Shown: positions 33,872 to 43,963, counted from the stretch's first letter. The stretch: DNA of 64,000 bases from Kineosporia babensis (GCF_021129305.1 NZ_JAJOMB010000001.1:434001-498000), one strand, 5' to 3'. The notes: generated from the letters alone by a model not told the origin. Program-made: numbers and translations.

Positions 33872-36625
33872 TCAGCTCCCGTTCCCTCGATCTGTCCGGT
33901 GTCGGTGTGACTCCTGGTCCAGCCTGGCCCAGATCCGGTCGCGGCCGAACGGCAGGTCGGTGAACCGGATGCCGGTGGCCGAGCGCAGCGCGTTGGCCAG
34001 CGCCGGGGCGACCGGGTTGAACGGGCTCTCACTCATCGACTTGGCCCCCATCGGCCCCAGCCGGTCGTAAGTATCAGCGAAAACCACCTGCGTGTGCGGC
34101 ACATCGGCCACCGTGGGCAGGTGATAACCCCGGAACGTGGAGGTGGTCACCGCACCCGTCCCGTCCACGTCCACGTGCTCGAACAGGGCCGCGCCGAGCG
34201 CCTGGGCCGTACCGCCCTCGATCTGGCCCTGGCACTGCATCGGATTGAGCACCGTGCCGGCATCGGCGGCCTGGATGCTCCGCAGGAACGCAATTTCACC
34301 GGTTCGGGGATCGACCGCGATCCGGAACCCGTGCACATTGAAGGCGATCGAACGAGGAGAACCGCCCGATGCGCCCTTTCCGAAAAGATCGGGACCAAGA
34401 GCGTCCAGACGCACTTTCTGGTCACCACCAACGACAGAGTCACCTTCCAGATCCCAATTTGAGACGCTGTGGTGCCCCGCCGCTCGCCGGATCACCTTTT
34501 GCTTGAGGTCCAGTGCGGCCCGCGCGGTCGCCGAGCCCGCGACGACAATTCCCGTGGACCCGAAAGCCCCGGTGTCGTAACGCACCACGTCGGTATCGGA
34601 CTGACGCAGCCGAATCGCCTCGACCGAACAGTTCAGCACCTCGGCGGCGATCTGGCGGTGGACCGTGCTGGTGCCATTGCCGAACTCGGCGGTACCCACA
34701 TTGAGCTCGTAACTGCCGTCGGCGAGAAGCCGAATGGTGGCCTCGCTGTGATGACCGCGTGGAGGAATGGTGTCGATCATCGCCAGGGCCATTCCCGATC
34801 CCACCAGCCACCCTTCCGGCGCAGGCGAATCGTCCTCGGCCAAAGCTTTTCGAACGGCGTTCAGACATTGATCGGCGCCATGGCTGCCGTACTCGACATC
34901 ATGGTCGTCCTCGCTGGTCGAGACCATCCGGTCGCCGGGACGGACAATGTTCAGCTCGCGCAGCCGGAACGGATCCATACCGAGCTGGCGCGCCACCTCG
35001 TCCATCGCCGACTCGACCGCAAAGATCAGCTGGCTCAGCCCGTACCCGCGAAACGCTCCCGAAGGAACGGTGTTGGTATAGACGGAATACCCGTCGACCT
35101 TCTTGGCCGGGCAGCGATACACCGAGATGGATTCGTTGCAGCCGTGAAAAAGAACTCCCGGTGCATGATTTCCGTAGGCGCCGGTATTGCTGACCACATC
35201 GAGTTCGATCGCCGTGAGCGCGCCGTCCTTCCGCGCGCCGATCTTCACCCGGATCCGCATCGGATGCCGGGTGGTGGCCGCGGTGAATTGTTCCGGTCGG
35301 CTCAACTCGATCTGCACCGGACGCCCGGTGCGCAAAGTAGCCAGCGCCGCCACGTCCTCGATCAGCATTTCCTGCTTGCCCCCGAAACCACCCCCGACCC
35401 GGCCGGTGAGCACCCGGACCCGCTCTTCGGGAAGACCGAAAACGTGGGCGAGCGCGGTTCGGGTGAGAAAAGGAGTCTGACTACTGGTTCTCAGCGTCAG
35501 CCGGTCCTTTTCGTCGATCCAGGCGATACAGGCATGCGTCTCGAGGTGCGCGTGCTGCACCCGCTGTGTACGGAAGGTGTTCTCGTAGATGACATCGGCC
35601 GCCGCAAACCCGGCCTCGGCATCACCGATCCGGCCGTGCACCTCGGCCACCACGTTGTTCTCGGCCCGGGCCACCCCCTGATCGGGCGTACGATCTGGAT
35701 GAAGCAACGGCGCCCCCGGCTGCATCGCCTGCTCTGGATCGAAGACCGCTTTCTTTGGGGCATAATGGATCTCGAGCTTGCGAATGCCCTCCTCGGCCGC
35801 CGCCACGGTCTCGGCGATCACAGCAGCCACGCGCTGGCCCTTGAAGCGCACGATGCGGTCGAAGACGACGGTGTCCCAGGGGTCGTCGGCCAGGCTGTCG
35901 TGGCGTCCGGTGGAGAAGAGGGTCGGGGGCGAGTCCTCGTGGGTGAGAACGGTGACGACGCCGGGGATCGCGAGAGCAGCGGTGGTGTCGATCGCGAGAA
36001 TTTCGGCGTGGGCGTGGGGAGATCGGGCTAGGACGGCGTGAAGGAGTCCGGGTGGGGCTTCCTCGGGGGCGTCCAGCGTGAAACGGGCCTGTCCGGTGAC
36101 GATGTCGTGCGTGGCGGGGGCGGGCAGATTGCGGCCGATGGCGGAGTTGGAGCCGGCGGGCCGGGCGGCATGAGGGTTGGGGTCTTCTACGTTGCGTATC
36201 CCTGCTATCGCGTCGCAGATGGATCGGTAGCCGGTGCAACGGCAGAGGCTGCCTTTGAGAGATCGGGGGATGTCTTGAGTCTGTTGGTCGTCCAGGCCGG
36301 ATACGGTCATGATCATGCCGGCGGTGCAGAAGCCGCACTGAAATGCTTGCGCCTCGGCGAATTGGCGTTGCACAGGGTGCAGGTCGTCCGAGCCGGCCAG
36401 GCCTTCGATCGTGGTGACTTCACGTCCGGCCGCACGTTGCGCTGGATACAGGCACGAGTGCACCGGCTTTCCGTCCACGTGCACCGTGCACGCTCCGCAA
36501 TCCCCCGCGTCGCAGCCCTTCTTCACCCCGGTCCAGCCCGCTGCGCGCAGGTACGTGCGCAAGCACTGGCCCGGTTCCGGCTCTTCGCTGAACGACTTTC
36601 CGTTGACCAGGACGTGATAGCTCAC
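33872..36625 (-). CDS. Xanthine dehydrogenase, fused [2Fe-2S] and molybdenum subunits
   Basis: A 917-residue fusion. Residues 1-150 carry two [2Fe-2S] clusters: plant-type Cys in [16 protein letters not shown] with a later Cys in HSCLY, and the second site QCGFCTAGM plus LCRCTGY. Residues from about 165 form the molybdopterin domain ([38 protein letters not shown]). The catalytic Glu is preserved near the end in [12 protein letters not shown]. Most bacteria encode these parts as separate subunits, or with the FAD domain fused to the iron-sulfur part. Here FAD is on the preceding gene, overlapping by GTGA. The enzyme oxidises hypoxanthine and xanthine towards urate. It needs molybdenum cofactor. 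Confidence 0.93.
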   Translation of the reverse strand: MSYHVLVNGKSFSEEPEPGQCLRTYLRAAGWTGVKKGCDAGDCGACTVHVDGKPVHSCLYPAQRAAGREVTTIEGLAGSDDLHPVQRQFAEAQAFQCGFCTAGMIMTVSGLDDQQTQDIPRSLKGSLCRCTGYRSICDAIAGIRNVEDPNPHAARPAGSNSAIGRNLPAPATHDIVTGQARFTLDAPEEAPPGLLHAVLARSPHAHAEILAIDTTAALAIPGVVTVLTHEDSPPTLFSTGRHDSLADDPWDTVVFDRIVRFKGQRVAAVIAETVAAAEEGIRKLEIHYAPKKAVFDPEQAMQPGAPLLHPDRTPDQGVARAENNVVAEVHGRIGDAEAGFAAADVIYENTFRTQRVQHAHLETHACIAWIDEKDRLTLRTSSQTPFLTRTALAHVFGLPEERVRVLTGRVGGGFGGKQEMLIEDVAALATLRTGRPVQIELSRPEQFTAATTRHPMRIRVKIGARKDGALTAIELDVVSNTGAYGNHAPGVLFHGCNESISVYRCPAKKVDGYSVYTNTVPSGAFRGYGLSQLIFAVESAMDEVARQLGMDPFRLRELNIVRPGDRMVSTSEDDHDVEYGSHGADQCLNAVRKALAEDDSPAPEGWLVGSGMALAMIDTIPPRGHHSEATIRLLADGSYELNVGTAEFGNGTSTVHRQIAAEVLNCSVEAIRLRQSDTDVVRYDTGAFGSTGIVVAGSATARAALDLKQKVIRRAAGHHSVSNWDLEGDSVVGGDQKVRLDALGPDLFGKGASGGSPRSIAFNVHGFRIAVDPRTGEIAFLRSIQAADAGTVLNPMQCQGQIEGGTAQALGAALFEHVDVDGTGAVTTSTFRGYHLPTVADVPHTQVVFADTYDRLGPMGAKSMSESPFNPVAPALANALRSATGIRFTDLPFGRDRIWARLDQESHRHRTDRGNGS

Positions 36626-37422
36626 TGGGCCAGCTCCTGTCGGATCTCCTCGGCGTAGGTGAGAGTGAGATGCTTTCGCCAGGCCGGGAGGCCGTGCACG
36701 TCGTCATGCCACAGGTTTTCCGGAACTGCCTCCAGCACCGCGTCCCTCACCTCGCCGGCACTCGCCGAACCGGAAAACTCAATCTGGACGGGATGCTTCA
36801 CCGCAGCCGTGATGCTCAGGTGCCGGCGATCGTCCATCGTTCTGCCGATCAGCAGCACCGCCGAACGGCCGTAGGTGTTCAGCGACTGCCTGCGGAACGC
36901 GGTGCGCCCGGTCAGCGCGGTAGCCGGCAGGTGGATCGAGCGCAGCCACTCGCCGGGTTCGAGAACGTGCTGGTTGTCGCCGACCACGAAGTCCGCTGCC
37001 TTGACCTGCCTTTCGCCGGAAGGCCCCTGGATCAGGCAGGTTCCGTCCAGCGCAGCCGTCAGCGAGATCATCGGGCCGGCCGGCAGCGCGTTGCAGAGGT
37101 TGCCGCCCACGGTGGCCTCGTTCCAGATCTTGAACGAGGCCAGGAAGGATTCGCAGCATTGTCTGATCAGCGGTTCCACCGTCCAGCCCGCCGGTCCGCG
37201 CCAGCCGTAGAGCTCGGCGATCGTGCAGGTGGCAGCGATTTCCAGGCCGTCGTCACGGGTGACCAGCGCCGGCCAGTCCAACGTGGTCAGGTCGAGCAGA
37301 CGCCGGGTCCCGGACTGCGGCTCGGAGAACAGCCAGGTGCCGCCGGCCAGCCAGGCATCGCCCTCCCGCCAGTCCCCCAGGCCCGGATCGCAGACGAAGG
37401 CCGAGACGCGATTCAGGTCCAC
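36622..37422 (-). CDS. Xanthine dehydrogenase FAD-binding subunit
   Basis: A 266-residue FAD-binding protein of the PCMH/CO-dehydrogenase medium-subunit type: [10 protein letters not shown] near the front, the flavin-site block [18 protein letters not shown] in the middle, and a CO-DH flavoprotein C-terminal domain ([18 protein letters not shown]). It passes electrons from the iron-sulfur clusters to NAD+ or oxygen. The GTG at 37422 has GGAG six bases upstream. It overlaps the next gene by 4 bp and is itself overlapped by the tail of a short upstream frame. Confidence 0.92.
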   Translation of the reverse strand: MDLNRVSAFVCDPGLGDWREGDAWLAGGTWLFSEPQSGTRRLLDLTTLDWPALVTRDDGLEIAATCTIAELYGWRGPAGWTVEPLIRQCCESFLASFKIWNEATVGGNLCNALPAGPMISLTAALDGTCLIQGPSGERQVKAADFVVGDNQHVLEPGEWLRSIHLPATALTGRTAFRRQSLNTYGRSAVLLIGRTMDDRRHLSITAAVKHPVQIEFSGSASAGEVRDAVLEAVPENLWHDDVHGLPAWRKHLTLTYAEEIRQELAQ

Positions 37423-37562
37423 AACGGCTCCAGGGCAGCAAAGTCCACCAAATCACCTTTGGCGACCACCACGTCCTCTGGTCCTTGCTCCACCCCGATG
37501 CCCAACCGCAGCTCCATGCCTGACTCAACCACCCCGTCGAGCGTACGCACCACCTGTTGCAA
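37413..37562 (-). pseudogene. Short or truncated gene ending inside the xanthine dehydrogenase FAD gene
   Basis: The minus-strand frame from about 37700 is open for 96 codons and ends with a TGA at 37413-37415, ten bases into the FAD gene. Its second half reads like real protein (TWLQQVVRTLDGVVESGMEL, ending [11 protein letters not shown]) with GC-rich third positions. Only TTG (37562) or GTG (37553) starts are available, and no ATG or GTG occurs in the first half. This looks either like a small coupled gene of about 46-49 residues or like the 3' remnant of a larger one whose front was lost when the divergent metallo-hydrolase was placed there. I do not recognise the family. Confidence 0.35.
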
Positions 37563-37693
37563 CCAGGTGTCACGCGCAAAGATGAAGTGTGCCGTGCGCC
37601 ATGCACGGCGATCACCAGGACAAACGTGTGCGTCCTCGGCTCCGCCGTCGTGTCCCGATGCATCGCCGGACGGCTCGTGCCAGGGTGGTCGAC

Positions 37694-38344
37694 GTGCGGA
37701 TCACTCATATCGGGCACTCGTGTCTACTGGTCGAGACCGGCGGCGCCCGCATCCTGACCGACCCCGGCGCGTTCTCCGAGGGGTTCGAGGAACTGACCGG
37801 GCTGGACGCGATCGCGGTCACGCACCAGCACATCGATCACCTCGACACCGATCGGCTGCCGGCCCTGCTGGCCGCGAACCCACAGGCTGTGGTGCTGGCC
37901 GAGCCGGAGACGGCGGCGATCATGGCCCGGGCCGGGATCGAGGCGAAACCGCTGACGCTGGAAGAACCGGTCAAGCTCGCCGAGGCCACACTGACCGCGG
38001 TGGGTGGGGCGCACGCGGAGATCCACGCCGACATTCCGCTGATCGGGAACATGGGTCTGCAGGTCAGTGCCCCGGGCGACATCACGTTGTTCCACCCGGG
38101 CGACTCGTACGGCGCGCTGCCCTCCGGCATCGATCTGCTGGCCCTGCCGCTGAACGCGCCCTGGGCGAAGTTCAGCGAGACGGCGAATTTCGCGCGGGCG
38201 ATCGCACCGGGCCGGCTGTTCCCGATTCACGATGCGTTGCTGCAGCCCACCGGCCGGGAGGTCTACCTGCGCAACCTCTCCGGCCTGCTGCCGGCCGGGG
38301 CTCAGCTGATCGACCTGGCCGGCGAAGGCCCTACCGAGATTTGA
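37694..38344 (+). CDS. MBL-fold metallo-hydrolase (UlaG-like)
   Basis: A 216-residue metallo-beta-lactamase fold protein: ITHIGHSCLLVETGGARILT at the start, the metal motif THQHIDHLD, HPGDS (Asp ligand) and FPIHDALL (last His). This is the compact UlaG/L-ascorbate-lactonase-like branch with no extra domains. The substrate is unknown. The GTG at 37694 follows AGGGTGG. The 3' end overlaps the convergent GDSL esterase gene by 14 bp. Confidence 0.9.
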   Translation: MRITHIGHSCLLVETGGARILTDPGAFSEGFEELTGLDAIAVTHQHIDHLDTDRLPALLAANPQAVVLAEPETAAIMARAGIEAKPLTLEEPVKLAEATLTAVGGAHAEIHADIPLIGNMGLQVSAPGDITLFHPGDSYGALPSGIDLLALPLNAPWAKFSETANFARAIAPGRLFPIHDALLQPTGREVYLRNLSGLLPAGAQLIDLAGEGPTEI

Positions 38345-39518
38345 CGGTCAGCGCCTTCAGGCCCTTCTCCGGTACTCCGGTGCAGGTCGAGTCACCCGCT
38401 AGACGAACGGCTTTGGCCAGGCAGATGCCGATTGCCTGCTGCCCGTAGAAGTTCGGGTGCAGGGATTCGGCGTAGTCGCCCTGGCCGGTGTAGTCGACGA
38501 AGCGGATCCATTCGGTGTCGGTCGCCTTCGGATTGCCCAGGGGGTGACTGGTGCCGTCGGCGCACAACTCGTGGCCGTCGAAGGCGTTGCTCAGGTCGAG
38601 GAAGGTGGCGCCCTGGCTCTGAGCTGCCTTGGCCTGTGCCCCCGCGATCGCCGGAATCGCAGTGCTCCCGGTCCAGGTCATGTCCGGATCGGTGAACGGG
38701 CAGCGGCCACCGGTCCACTTGAACACCCGCCGGTGCCCGTCGTACTTGTCCTCGTCGGCGGTGGGCAGGGGGTTCGGGTAGGACTGCAGAACCAGCCGGT
38801 AATCGCTGTCGGAGTAGCCGGCCTCGCGCATCGTGGCCTTGGTGTCGGCGAGCACCGCGGCCACGGCGGCGCGCATGGCGGGCAGCTCGACCTCAAGATG
38901 CGGCTGCTGCTTGCCCTTGCACGGGTCGTCGCGCAGCGTGTAGGCGGAGATGCAGCTGAACACCAGCTCGGGGAAGCTCAGGTCGTTGCCGCCGATCGAG
39001 AGCACGATCAGGTTGACCCGGCTGGTCCGGGCCAGGGCGGCGAGCTGGTCGTTCTGCGGCTTCTCCCCGCGCAGGCCGACCCCGCCCTCACTGGCCCGCA
39101 GCACGTTCGCGGCCTGAGCACCCGAGCAGGCCAGGTTCACCGGGCGCCCCGCCAGCCCGGACTTGGTGGCGCTGATGATCGGCGCCGAGTTGGAGCGGTA
39201 GCAGCCGGTCTTGGCAGTCGTGCCGTAGATCTTGCTGCGGTCGGAGTCACCGAGAAGCTCGCCGTCCTCGCGGGACCAGGCCCGGTCGGTGCCGCCACGG
39301 TCGAACAGGAACTGGTCGGAATTGCCTCTCCAGCGCCCAGCGGTTCCGGAGATGTAGCTGTCGCCCAGACTGACCACGACCGGATCGCCCGGCGGGGGTT
39401 TCAGCTGGGGCTGCGCGGTGGCGCTCTGAGGTACGGCCAGCAAAGCCGCGCTGATCAGAGCCAGTGCCACGACCCAGCGCAGCGCCCTCGCCGTGGTTCC
39501 AGAACTACCTTGCCCCAC
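38331..39518 (-). CDS. Secreted SGNH/GDSL esterase
   Basis: A 395-residue exported hydrolase. A signal peptide (RWVVALALISAALLAV, cut near ATAQ) precedes the SGNH blocks: catalytic Ser54 in SLGDSY (block I), LACSGAQAANVL (block II), LSIGGNDLSF (block III with GGND) and DYAESLHPNFYGQQ (block V His). Several Cys residues suggest disulfides typical of actinobacterial secreted lipases. GGGGGAGG five bases before the GTG at 39518 fixes the start and excludes the upstream frame. Confidence 0.92.
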   Translation of the reverse strand: MGQGSSGTTARALRWVVALALISAALLAVPQSATAQPQLKPPPGDPVVVSLGDSYISGTAGRWRGNSDQFLFDRGGTDRAWSREDGELLGDSDRSKIYGTTAKTGCYRSNSAPIISATKSGLAGRPVNLACSGAQAANVLRASEGGVGLRGEKPQNDQLAALARTSRVNLIVLSIGGNDLSFPELVFSCISAYTLRDDPCKGKQQPHLEVELPAMRAAVAAVLADTKATMREAGYSDSDYRLVLQSYPNPLPTADEDKYDGHRRVFKWTGGRCPFTDPDMTWTGSTAIPAIAGAQAKAAQSQGATFLDLSNAFDGHELCADGTSHPLGNPKATDTEWIRFVDYTGQGDYAESLHPNFYGQQAIGICLAKAVRLAGDSTCTGVPEKGLKALTVKSR

Positions 39519-39608
39519 GCGAACCTCCCCCGGAGATATGCCTCTCCGAGGGTCGCACCATGTCCGTTCCGTGCGCAATGGGTGACGGTGGGTGAGTGCG
39601 TCGTGGGC

Positions 39609-40844
39609 TCAGAACCAGGTATGCCCCACAGTCCCCTCCGGCGCCCAGCTGAGCATCCGGTCCAGCAATCGCACCGCCCCTGCACGATGCTCATCCACCA
39701 GCCCAGCGCTCTGCAGCCGCGTCAGCGGATTTGCCCCTAGGTAGATCGATCCCAGCGTCTGCACCGGCATTGTCACGTCAGCCGACCGACCGGTAGCGGC
39801 AACCGAAACGCGCCCGTCCTCGTCCGCGTCCATTTGCCACCGCCCAGCCGCAAAGCCATCCGGATCAACCACTTCCAGCACCACTCGCCCAACCCCCTGC
39901 GCGGCGCGAGCGGTCAGACACGTAGGTACGTCCAGAATCCGTACCCAGTCGAAATCGGTGCGGTGCGACTCGGAAACGGCCCGGCGATCGGTCAGCATCC
40001 AGGTCAGGGGTTCGTGCACCGGGCGGTTCTCGGCTATCACCCGGTCCACCGGCTCGAGGTCAGCCAGGAATTGCCAAAGGGCCTGATAGGCAGCCGGGGT
40101 AGAAGCAGTGAGGTCATGCACCGAGATACCGGCGGGCTCATCGAGCGTCCATTCACCGATGGGCCGGTAGCTTGCCGTACCTACAACCGAGCCTGCGGAG
40201 TCCCGGGCGATTACGGCTGGCCTCAGTTGCTCCTTGTCCGCGTCGGGGTAAAGCCCGCAGATCCAGTCCCACCACTGTCCAGTACGCGGCAGGGCGCCGG
40301 GCATTCCAGCAGCAACGGACGCGTATAGGTCAGGCGCGACCGCCCGTAGACCTGCGTCGTTGGTGGGCTCCAAGACGATGTCCACTGGCCGGGCGAAGTG
40401 CACCCGGGCGGTGTCCACCACGAGGTCCACGGTCTCCAGCGCTGCGCCAAACCCGAACCGTCCGTAGATCGGCGCCTGGCTGGGGATCAGGTAGGCGAGG
40501 GCCAGACCACGCTCGCGGCACTCAGCAAACGCCGAACCGATGATCGCGCTGGCCACGCCCCGCCGCCGGTAACCGGGCAGCACCGTGACCGAAGTGATGG
40601 CCAGGCCCGGCACCGTACCCCTGCCGGGCACCGGCAGGTCCACGTCCCACGAACGGTAGGTGCCGTGCGCAACGCCGTCGCGAGAGGCCGTCCAGAGGCG
40701 CTGCTCGGTCATCATCAAGTGCAGGGCCTGGATGCGCTCGGACGAGGCCCGGCGGGCATCGAGGAAGCCGAGGCGGGCCACCTCGGCCCACTGCTCCACC
40801 TCGTCAGGACCGACCGGGCTGAGGTTGATCGCGGAAGCCGTCAC
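39609..40844 (-). CDS. Eis-like GNAT acetyltransferase
   Basis: A 411-residue protein with the three-part architecture of Eis: an N-terminal GNAT domain with the acetyl-CoA loop VTVLPGYRRRGVASAII, a second GNAT-like region, and a C-terminal sterol-carrier-like domain. It ends in a conserved aromatic carboxy-terminus (HTWF) that supplies the catalytic carboxylate in Eis. Family members acetylate amines, including aminoglycosides and polyamines. The GTG at 40844 is uncertain and lacks a clear ribosome site; a start nine codons upstream is possible. purD lies upstream on the same strand with an 81-bp gap. Confidence 0.88.
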   Translation of the reverse strand: MTASAINLSPVGPDEVEQWAEVARLGFLDARRASSERIQALHLMMTEQRLWTASRDGVAHGTYRSWDVDLPVPGRGTVPGLAITSVTVLPGYRRRGVASAIIGSAFAECRERGLALAYLIPSQAPIYGRFGFGAALETVDLVVDTARVHFARPVDIVLEPTNDAGLRAVAPDLYASVAAGMPGALPRTGQWWDWICGLYPDADKEQLRPAVIARDSAGSVVGTASYRPIGEWTLDEPAGISVHDLTASTPAAYQALWQFLADLEPVDRVIAENRPVHEPLTWMLTDRRAVSESHRTDFDWVRILDVPTCLTARAAQGVGRVVLEVVDPDGFAAGRWQMDADEDGRVSVAATGRSADVTMPVQTLGSIYLGANPLTRLQSAGLVDEHRAGAVRLLDRMLSWAPEGTVGHTWF

Positions 40845-40925
40845 AACCCGGAAGCTACGCCGCGGCTCCACTGGGTGCAGGTGGATTTCCGGGCGGTGCC
40901 GATCACCGGCACCGCCCGGACCAGA

Positions 40926-42230
40926 TCACGGAGCGGTGGGCTGAGCCAGGTGCGCAGTGAGCTCGGCCGCAGCCGCCGTCTCGGCGATGTCCTTGCGGAA
41001 CTGCCCGCCGCGCAGGCCGATCCGCTCCATCGCCGCGTACACCGTGGTGCGGGCCGCGGTCAGGTCGGCCCCGGTAGCTACCACCGAGAGCACCCGGCCC
41101 CCGGCAGCCACCAGTTCGCCCTCTTCCAGCGCGGTGCCGGCGTGCAGCACCCAGGCGTCAGGCCAGTCGTTCGCGTCGTCCACCCCGGTGATGGCGTCGC
41201 CCTTCACCGGCGTGTCGGGATAGTTCTCGGAGGCCAGCACCACCGTCACCGCGGCCTGGTCGCGCCACTCCAGGGCCGGCACGTGCTCCAGGTGCTGCAC
41301 CGCGGCGGCCCGCAGCAGCATGCCCAGCGGCGTGGCCAGCCGGGCCAGCACGACCTGGGTCTCCGGGTCGCCGAAGCGCGCATTGAACTCGATCACCTTC
41401 ACACCGCGGCTGGTCAGCGCCAGGCCGCAGTACAGCACCCCGACGAACGGGGCGCCCCGCCGGGCCATCTCGGCGATGGTCGGCCGGGCCACGTTCTCCA
41501 CGACGTCCTCGACCAGGTCGTCCGGGGCCCAGGGCAGCGGCGAGTAGGCGCCCATCCCACCGGTGTTCGGGCCGAGGTCGCCGTCCAGAGCGCGCTTGAA
41601 GTCCTGCGCCGGGGCGAGCGGGAGCACCGTCTTGCCGTCGGTGATGCAGAACAGCGACACCTCGGGGCCGTCGAGGAACTCCTCGATCACCACCCGGCCG
41701 TCTTCCCGGTCCAGGCAGGCGGCGGCGTGGGCCAGCGCCACGTCCAGGTCCTCGGTGACCACGACGCCCTTGCCCGCGGCCAGGCCGTCGTCCTTGACCA
41801 CGTAGGGCGCGCCGAACTCGGCCAGCGCCTGCTGCACCTCGGCGAGCGTGGTGCAGGCGAACGAGGCGCCGGTGGGCACCCCGGCGGCCGACATCACGTC
41901 CTTGGCGAAGGCCTTGCTGCCCTCGAGCTGCGCGGCGGCGCCGGAAGGCCCGAAGCAGGGGATACCGGCCGCGCGCACGGCGTCGGACACTCCGGCCACC
42001 AGCGGCGCCTCCGGCCCGACCACGACCAGATCGGCAGCGAGGTCACTCGCCAGGGCGGCCACGGCCGACGGGTCGAGCGTGTCCACCGGCAGGCAGCTGG
42101 CCTCGCCGATCAAGCTCGCGATACCCGGGTTGCCCGGCGCCGCGTACAGCCGCGTCACGCCCGGATCAGCGGCGAGGGAACGGACCAGGGCGTGCTCACG
42201 GGCTCCGGGCCCGACGACTAGAACCTTCAC
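40926..42230 (-). CDS. purD: Phosphoribosylamine-glycine ligase (GAR synthetase)
   Basis: A 434-residue ATP-grasp enzyme that joins glycine to phosphoribosylamine. Recognisable blocks are VLVVGPGAREHAL, PAQDFKRALDGDLGPNTGGMGAYSP and GVLYCGLALTSRGVKVIEFN, with FGDPETQVVL. The length is normal. A GTG start at 42230 was used because homology begins at the first residue. It stands alone, away from purFM and purSQL. Confidence 0.97.
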   Translation of the reverse strand: MKVLVVGPGAREHALVRSLAADPGVTRLYAAPGNPGIASLIGEASCLPVDTLDPSAVAALASDLAADLVVVGPEAPLVAGVSDAVRAAGIPCFGPSGAAAQLEGSKAFAKDVMSAAGVPTGASFACTTLAEVQQALAEFGAPYVVKDDGLAAGKGVVVTEDLDVALAHAAACLDREDGRVVIEEFLDGPEVSLFCITDGKTVLPLAPAQDFKRALDGDLGPNTGGMGAYSPLPWAPDDLVEDVVENVARPTIAEMARRGAPFVGVLYCGLALTSRGVKVIEFNARFGDPETQVVLARLATPLGMLLRAAAVQHLEHVPALEWRDQAAVTVVLASENYPDTPVKGDAITGVDDANDWPDAWVLHAGTALEEGELVAAGGRVLSVVATGADLTAARTTVYAAMERIGLRGGQFRKDIAETAAAAELTAHLAQPTAP

Positions 42231-42325
42231 GGTGCACGAGGGTAATCGTCATCGGCCCCGGCTTCGTTCCGTACGCTTGGTCCGATTCAGCCTGAAGCAC
42301 TACAAATCCCCTGAACGGACTCGCA

Positions 42326-43030
42326 ATGGCTCTGCGTACCCTGCTGGTCACCGTGACGGCAGCAGCCCTGCTCGCGGGCTGTGCCGCCGAGGACGCCGTG
42401 GGTTCGACCGGCACCTCGGCCGCCGCCCTGAGCGACACGCCGGAGCTGGTTCCTTACGCAGAGTTGGAGTCGCCGCAGATCTACCGGAAGGTCCGGGCCC
42501 GGGTCCGCAAGGCCGATTCGGTGCACGTGCGGATGGAGTCGAGGAACGCAGGGGCAGTCCTGAACGTAGATATGCGCGTGAGTCGCGACGGATCCGCAAC
42601 CGGCTGGGTCTCGCCCACCCCCGGGCAGCGCATCGCGCTGCTGCGGGTCGGCGACCAGGCCTGGTTCAAGGCCAACCGCGCCTTCCTGGACGCCCACGAC
42701 CGGCCCGACGCCCCGGCGAACGGCGAGTGGGCCGAGGTGACCGGGCGGGGCGGGCTGGACTCCTACCTGGAGTACACCGAGACCGGCTTCTACATCGACA
42801 CCCCGGCCGAGCTTGCGCCCAAGGCCGTGGGCGAGATGTTCCGGGTCGGCAACCGGCGTTTCGACGGCCGCTCCGGTGTCGGGCTCCAGGCCGGCACCCG
42901 CCCGCTCACCATCTACGCATCCACCGACGGCCGGGGTGACCTGGTCGGTTACGTGGACGACGAGATCGTTTACAGCTTCTCGGAATGGGACGATCCGGTT
43001 GTCGTCGAGCCACCCGCGCCCGGTGAATGA
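42326..43030 (+). CDS. Lipoprotein A of a tandem paralogous pair
   Basis: A 234-residue lipoprotein with a lipobox LLAGC (Cys19) after a short signal. The mature part contains the pattern KADSVHVRMESRN, MRVSRDGSATGWVS, LRVGDQAWFKANRAF and a C-terminal VYSFSEWDDP. This arrangement resembles LppX/LprG-like or LolA-like lipid-carrier folds of actinobacteria, but that is only an impression. It is followed 124 bp later by a paralogue, and both start codons share a GAACGGAYTCGC leader. Confidence 0.8.
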   Translation: MALRTLLVTVTAAALLAGCAAEDAVGSTGTSAAALSDTPELVPYAELESPQIYRKVRARVRKADSVHVRMESRNAGAVLNVDMRVSRDGSATGWVSPTPGQRIALLRVGDQAWFKANRAFLDAHDRPDAPANGEWAEVTGRGGLDSYLEYTETGFYIDTPAELAPKAVGEMFRVGNRRFDGRSGVGLQAGTRPLTIYASTDGRGDLVGYVDDEIVYSFSEWDDPVVVEPPAPGE

Positions 43031-43154
43031 AGGGCCGCTGACGAGCCGGATCGCACCATCGGGTAAAACCACCACAGAAGCCCCAGCGCCAACTCTAAGC
43101 TCATACCGGAGTCGGCCGAGTAACGACCGCACGAGCCGAGCGAACGGATTCGCC

Positions 43155-43949
43155 ATGTCTGCCACCGAGTCCAGGTCACGCCTGTTCCCCTTGTCCGCTG
43201 CCCTGCTGAGCGGCGCCCTGCTGCTGAGCGGCTGTGGGGGCGGCGACGAGCCGTCCGCCGAGCCCACCAGCCCCTCCACCGCGGCCGAAGCCTCCGTGGA
43301 GTCCGCCGTGCAGCAGGTCTCCGACGGACCCTACGCGGGCCTGCGGCCCGGCGAGATCCTGGCCCTGATGCAGGAGACGTACGGCAAGGCCAAGTCGATG
43401 CGGGTCGAGGGCAAGGCCAACATGGACGGCGAGCGGGTCACCCTCGACCTCCAGATGAACCGGGCCGGCCGGGCCAAGGGCACGGTCTCGACCGAGAGCG
43501 AGGGCGCCTTCGCCCTGCGGGTGATCGGTGACCAGGGCTGGCTGCAGCCGGGCGAGGACATGATCAACAGCATGTCCGCGGGCGACAAGGCGGTGCAGAA
43601 GTTCCTGGCCGGCAAGTGGCTGGCCTTCTCCACCGACACCGACGGGATGTCCGAGCAGTTCCAGCTGACCGACATCGACGCGTTCTTCCAGGGCATGTTC
43701 ACCCCGGAGGACATCGCCTCGGAGAATCTCTTCCTGGCTCAGAAGACGAGCAAGTTCGACGGCCGCGAGGCGATCGGGCTGAAGAAGAAGGGCGAGTCCG
43801 GAACGGTTTTCGTGGCCGCCGACGGTTCCGGGGAACTGCTCGCCTTCACCGACTCCGACGGCAGCCTGCGCTTCACCGGCTGGAACCAGAAGGTCAAGGT
43901 CCGTAAACCCGCCGAAGCCAAGGTGATTGCCGAGAACGACTGGTCCTGA
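43155..43949 (+). CDS. Lipoprotein B of a tandem paralogous pair
   Basis: A 264-residue lipoprotein with lipobox LLSGC (Cys27). A Ser/Thr/Glu-rich linker precedes a domain matching its upstream neighbour: KAKSMRVEGKANMDG, MNRAGRAKGTVS, LRVIGDQGWLQPGEDM and RFTGWNQKVKVRKP at the end. It has a longer middle with KWLAFSTDTDGMSEQFQLTD. The shared layout shows an old duplication. The protein is probably anchored outside the membrane. The ATG at 43155 was chosen because the signal peptide starts there. A long hairpin follows. Confidence 0.85.
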   Translation: MSATESRSRLFPLSAALLSGALLLSGCGGGDEPSAEPTSPSTAAEASVESAVQQVSDGPYAGLRPGEILALMQETYGKAKSMRVEGKANMDGERVTLDLQMNRAGRAKGTVSTESEGAFALRVIGDQGWLQPGEDMINSMSAGDKAVQKFLAGKWLAFSTDTDGMSEQFQLTDIDAFFQGMFTPEDIASENLFLAQKTSKFDGREAIGLKKKGESGTVFVAADGSGELLAFTDSDGSLRFTGWNQKVKVRKPAEAKVIAENDWS

Positions 43950-43963
43950 ACCAAACTGCTTCA

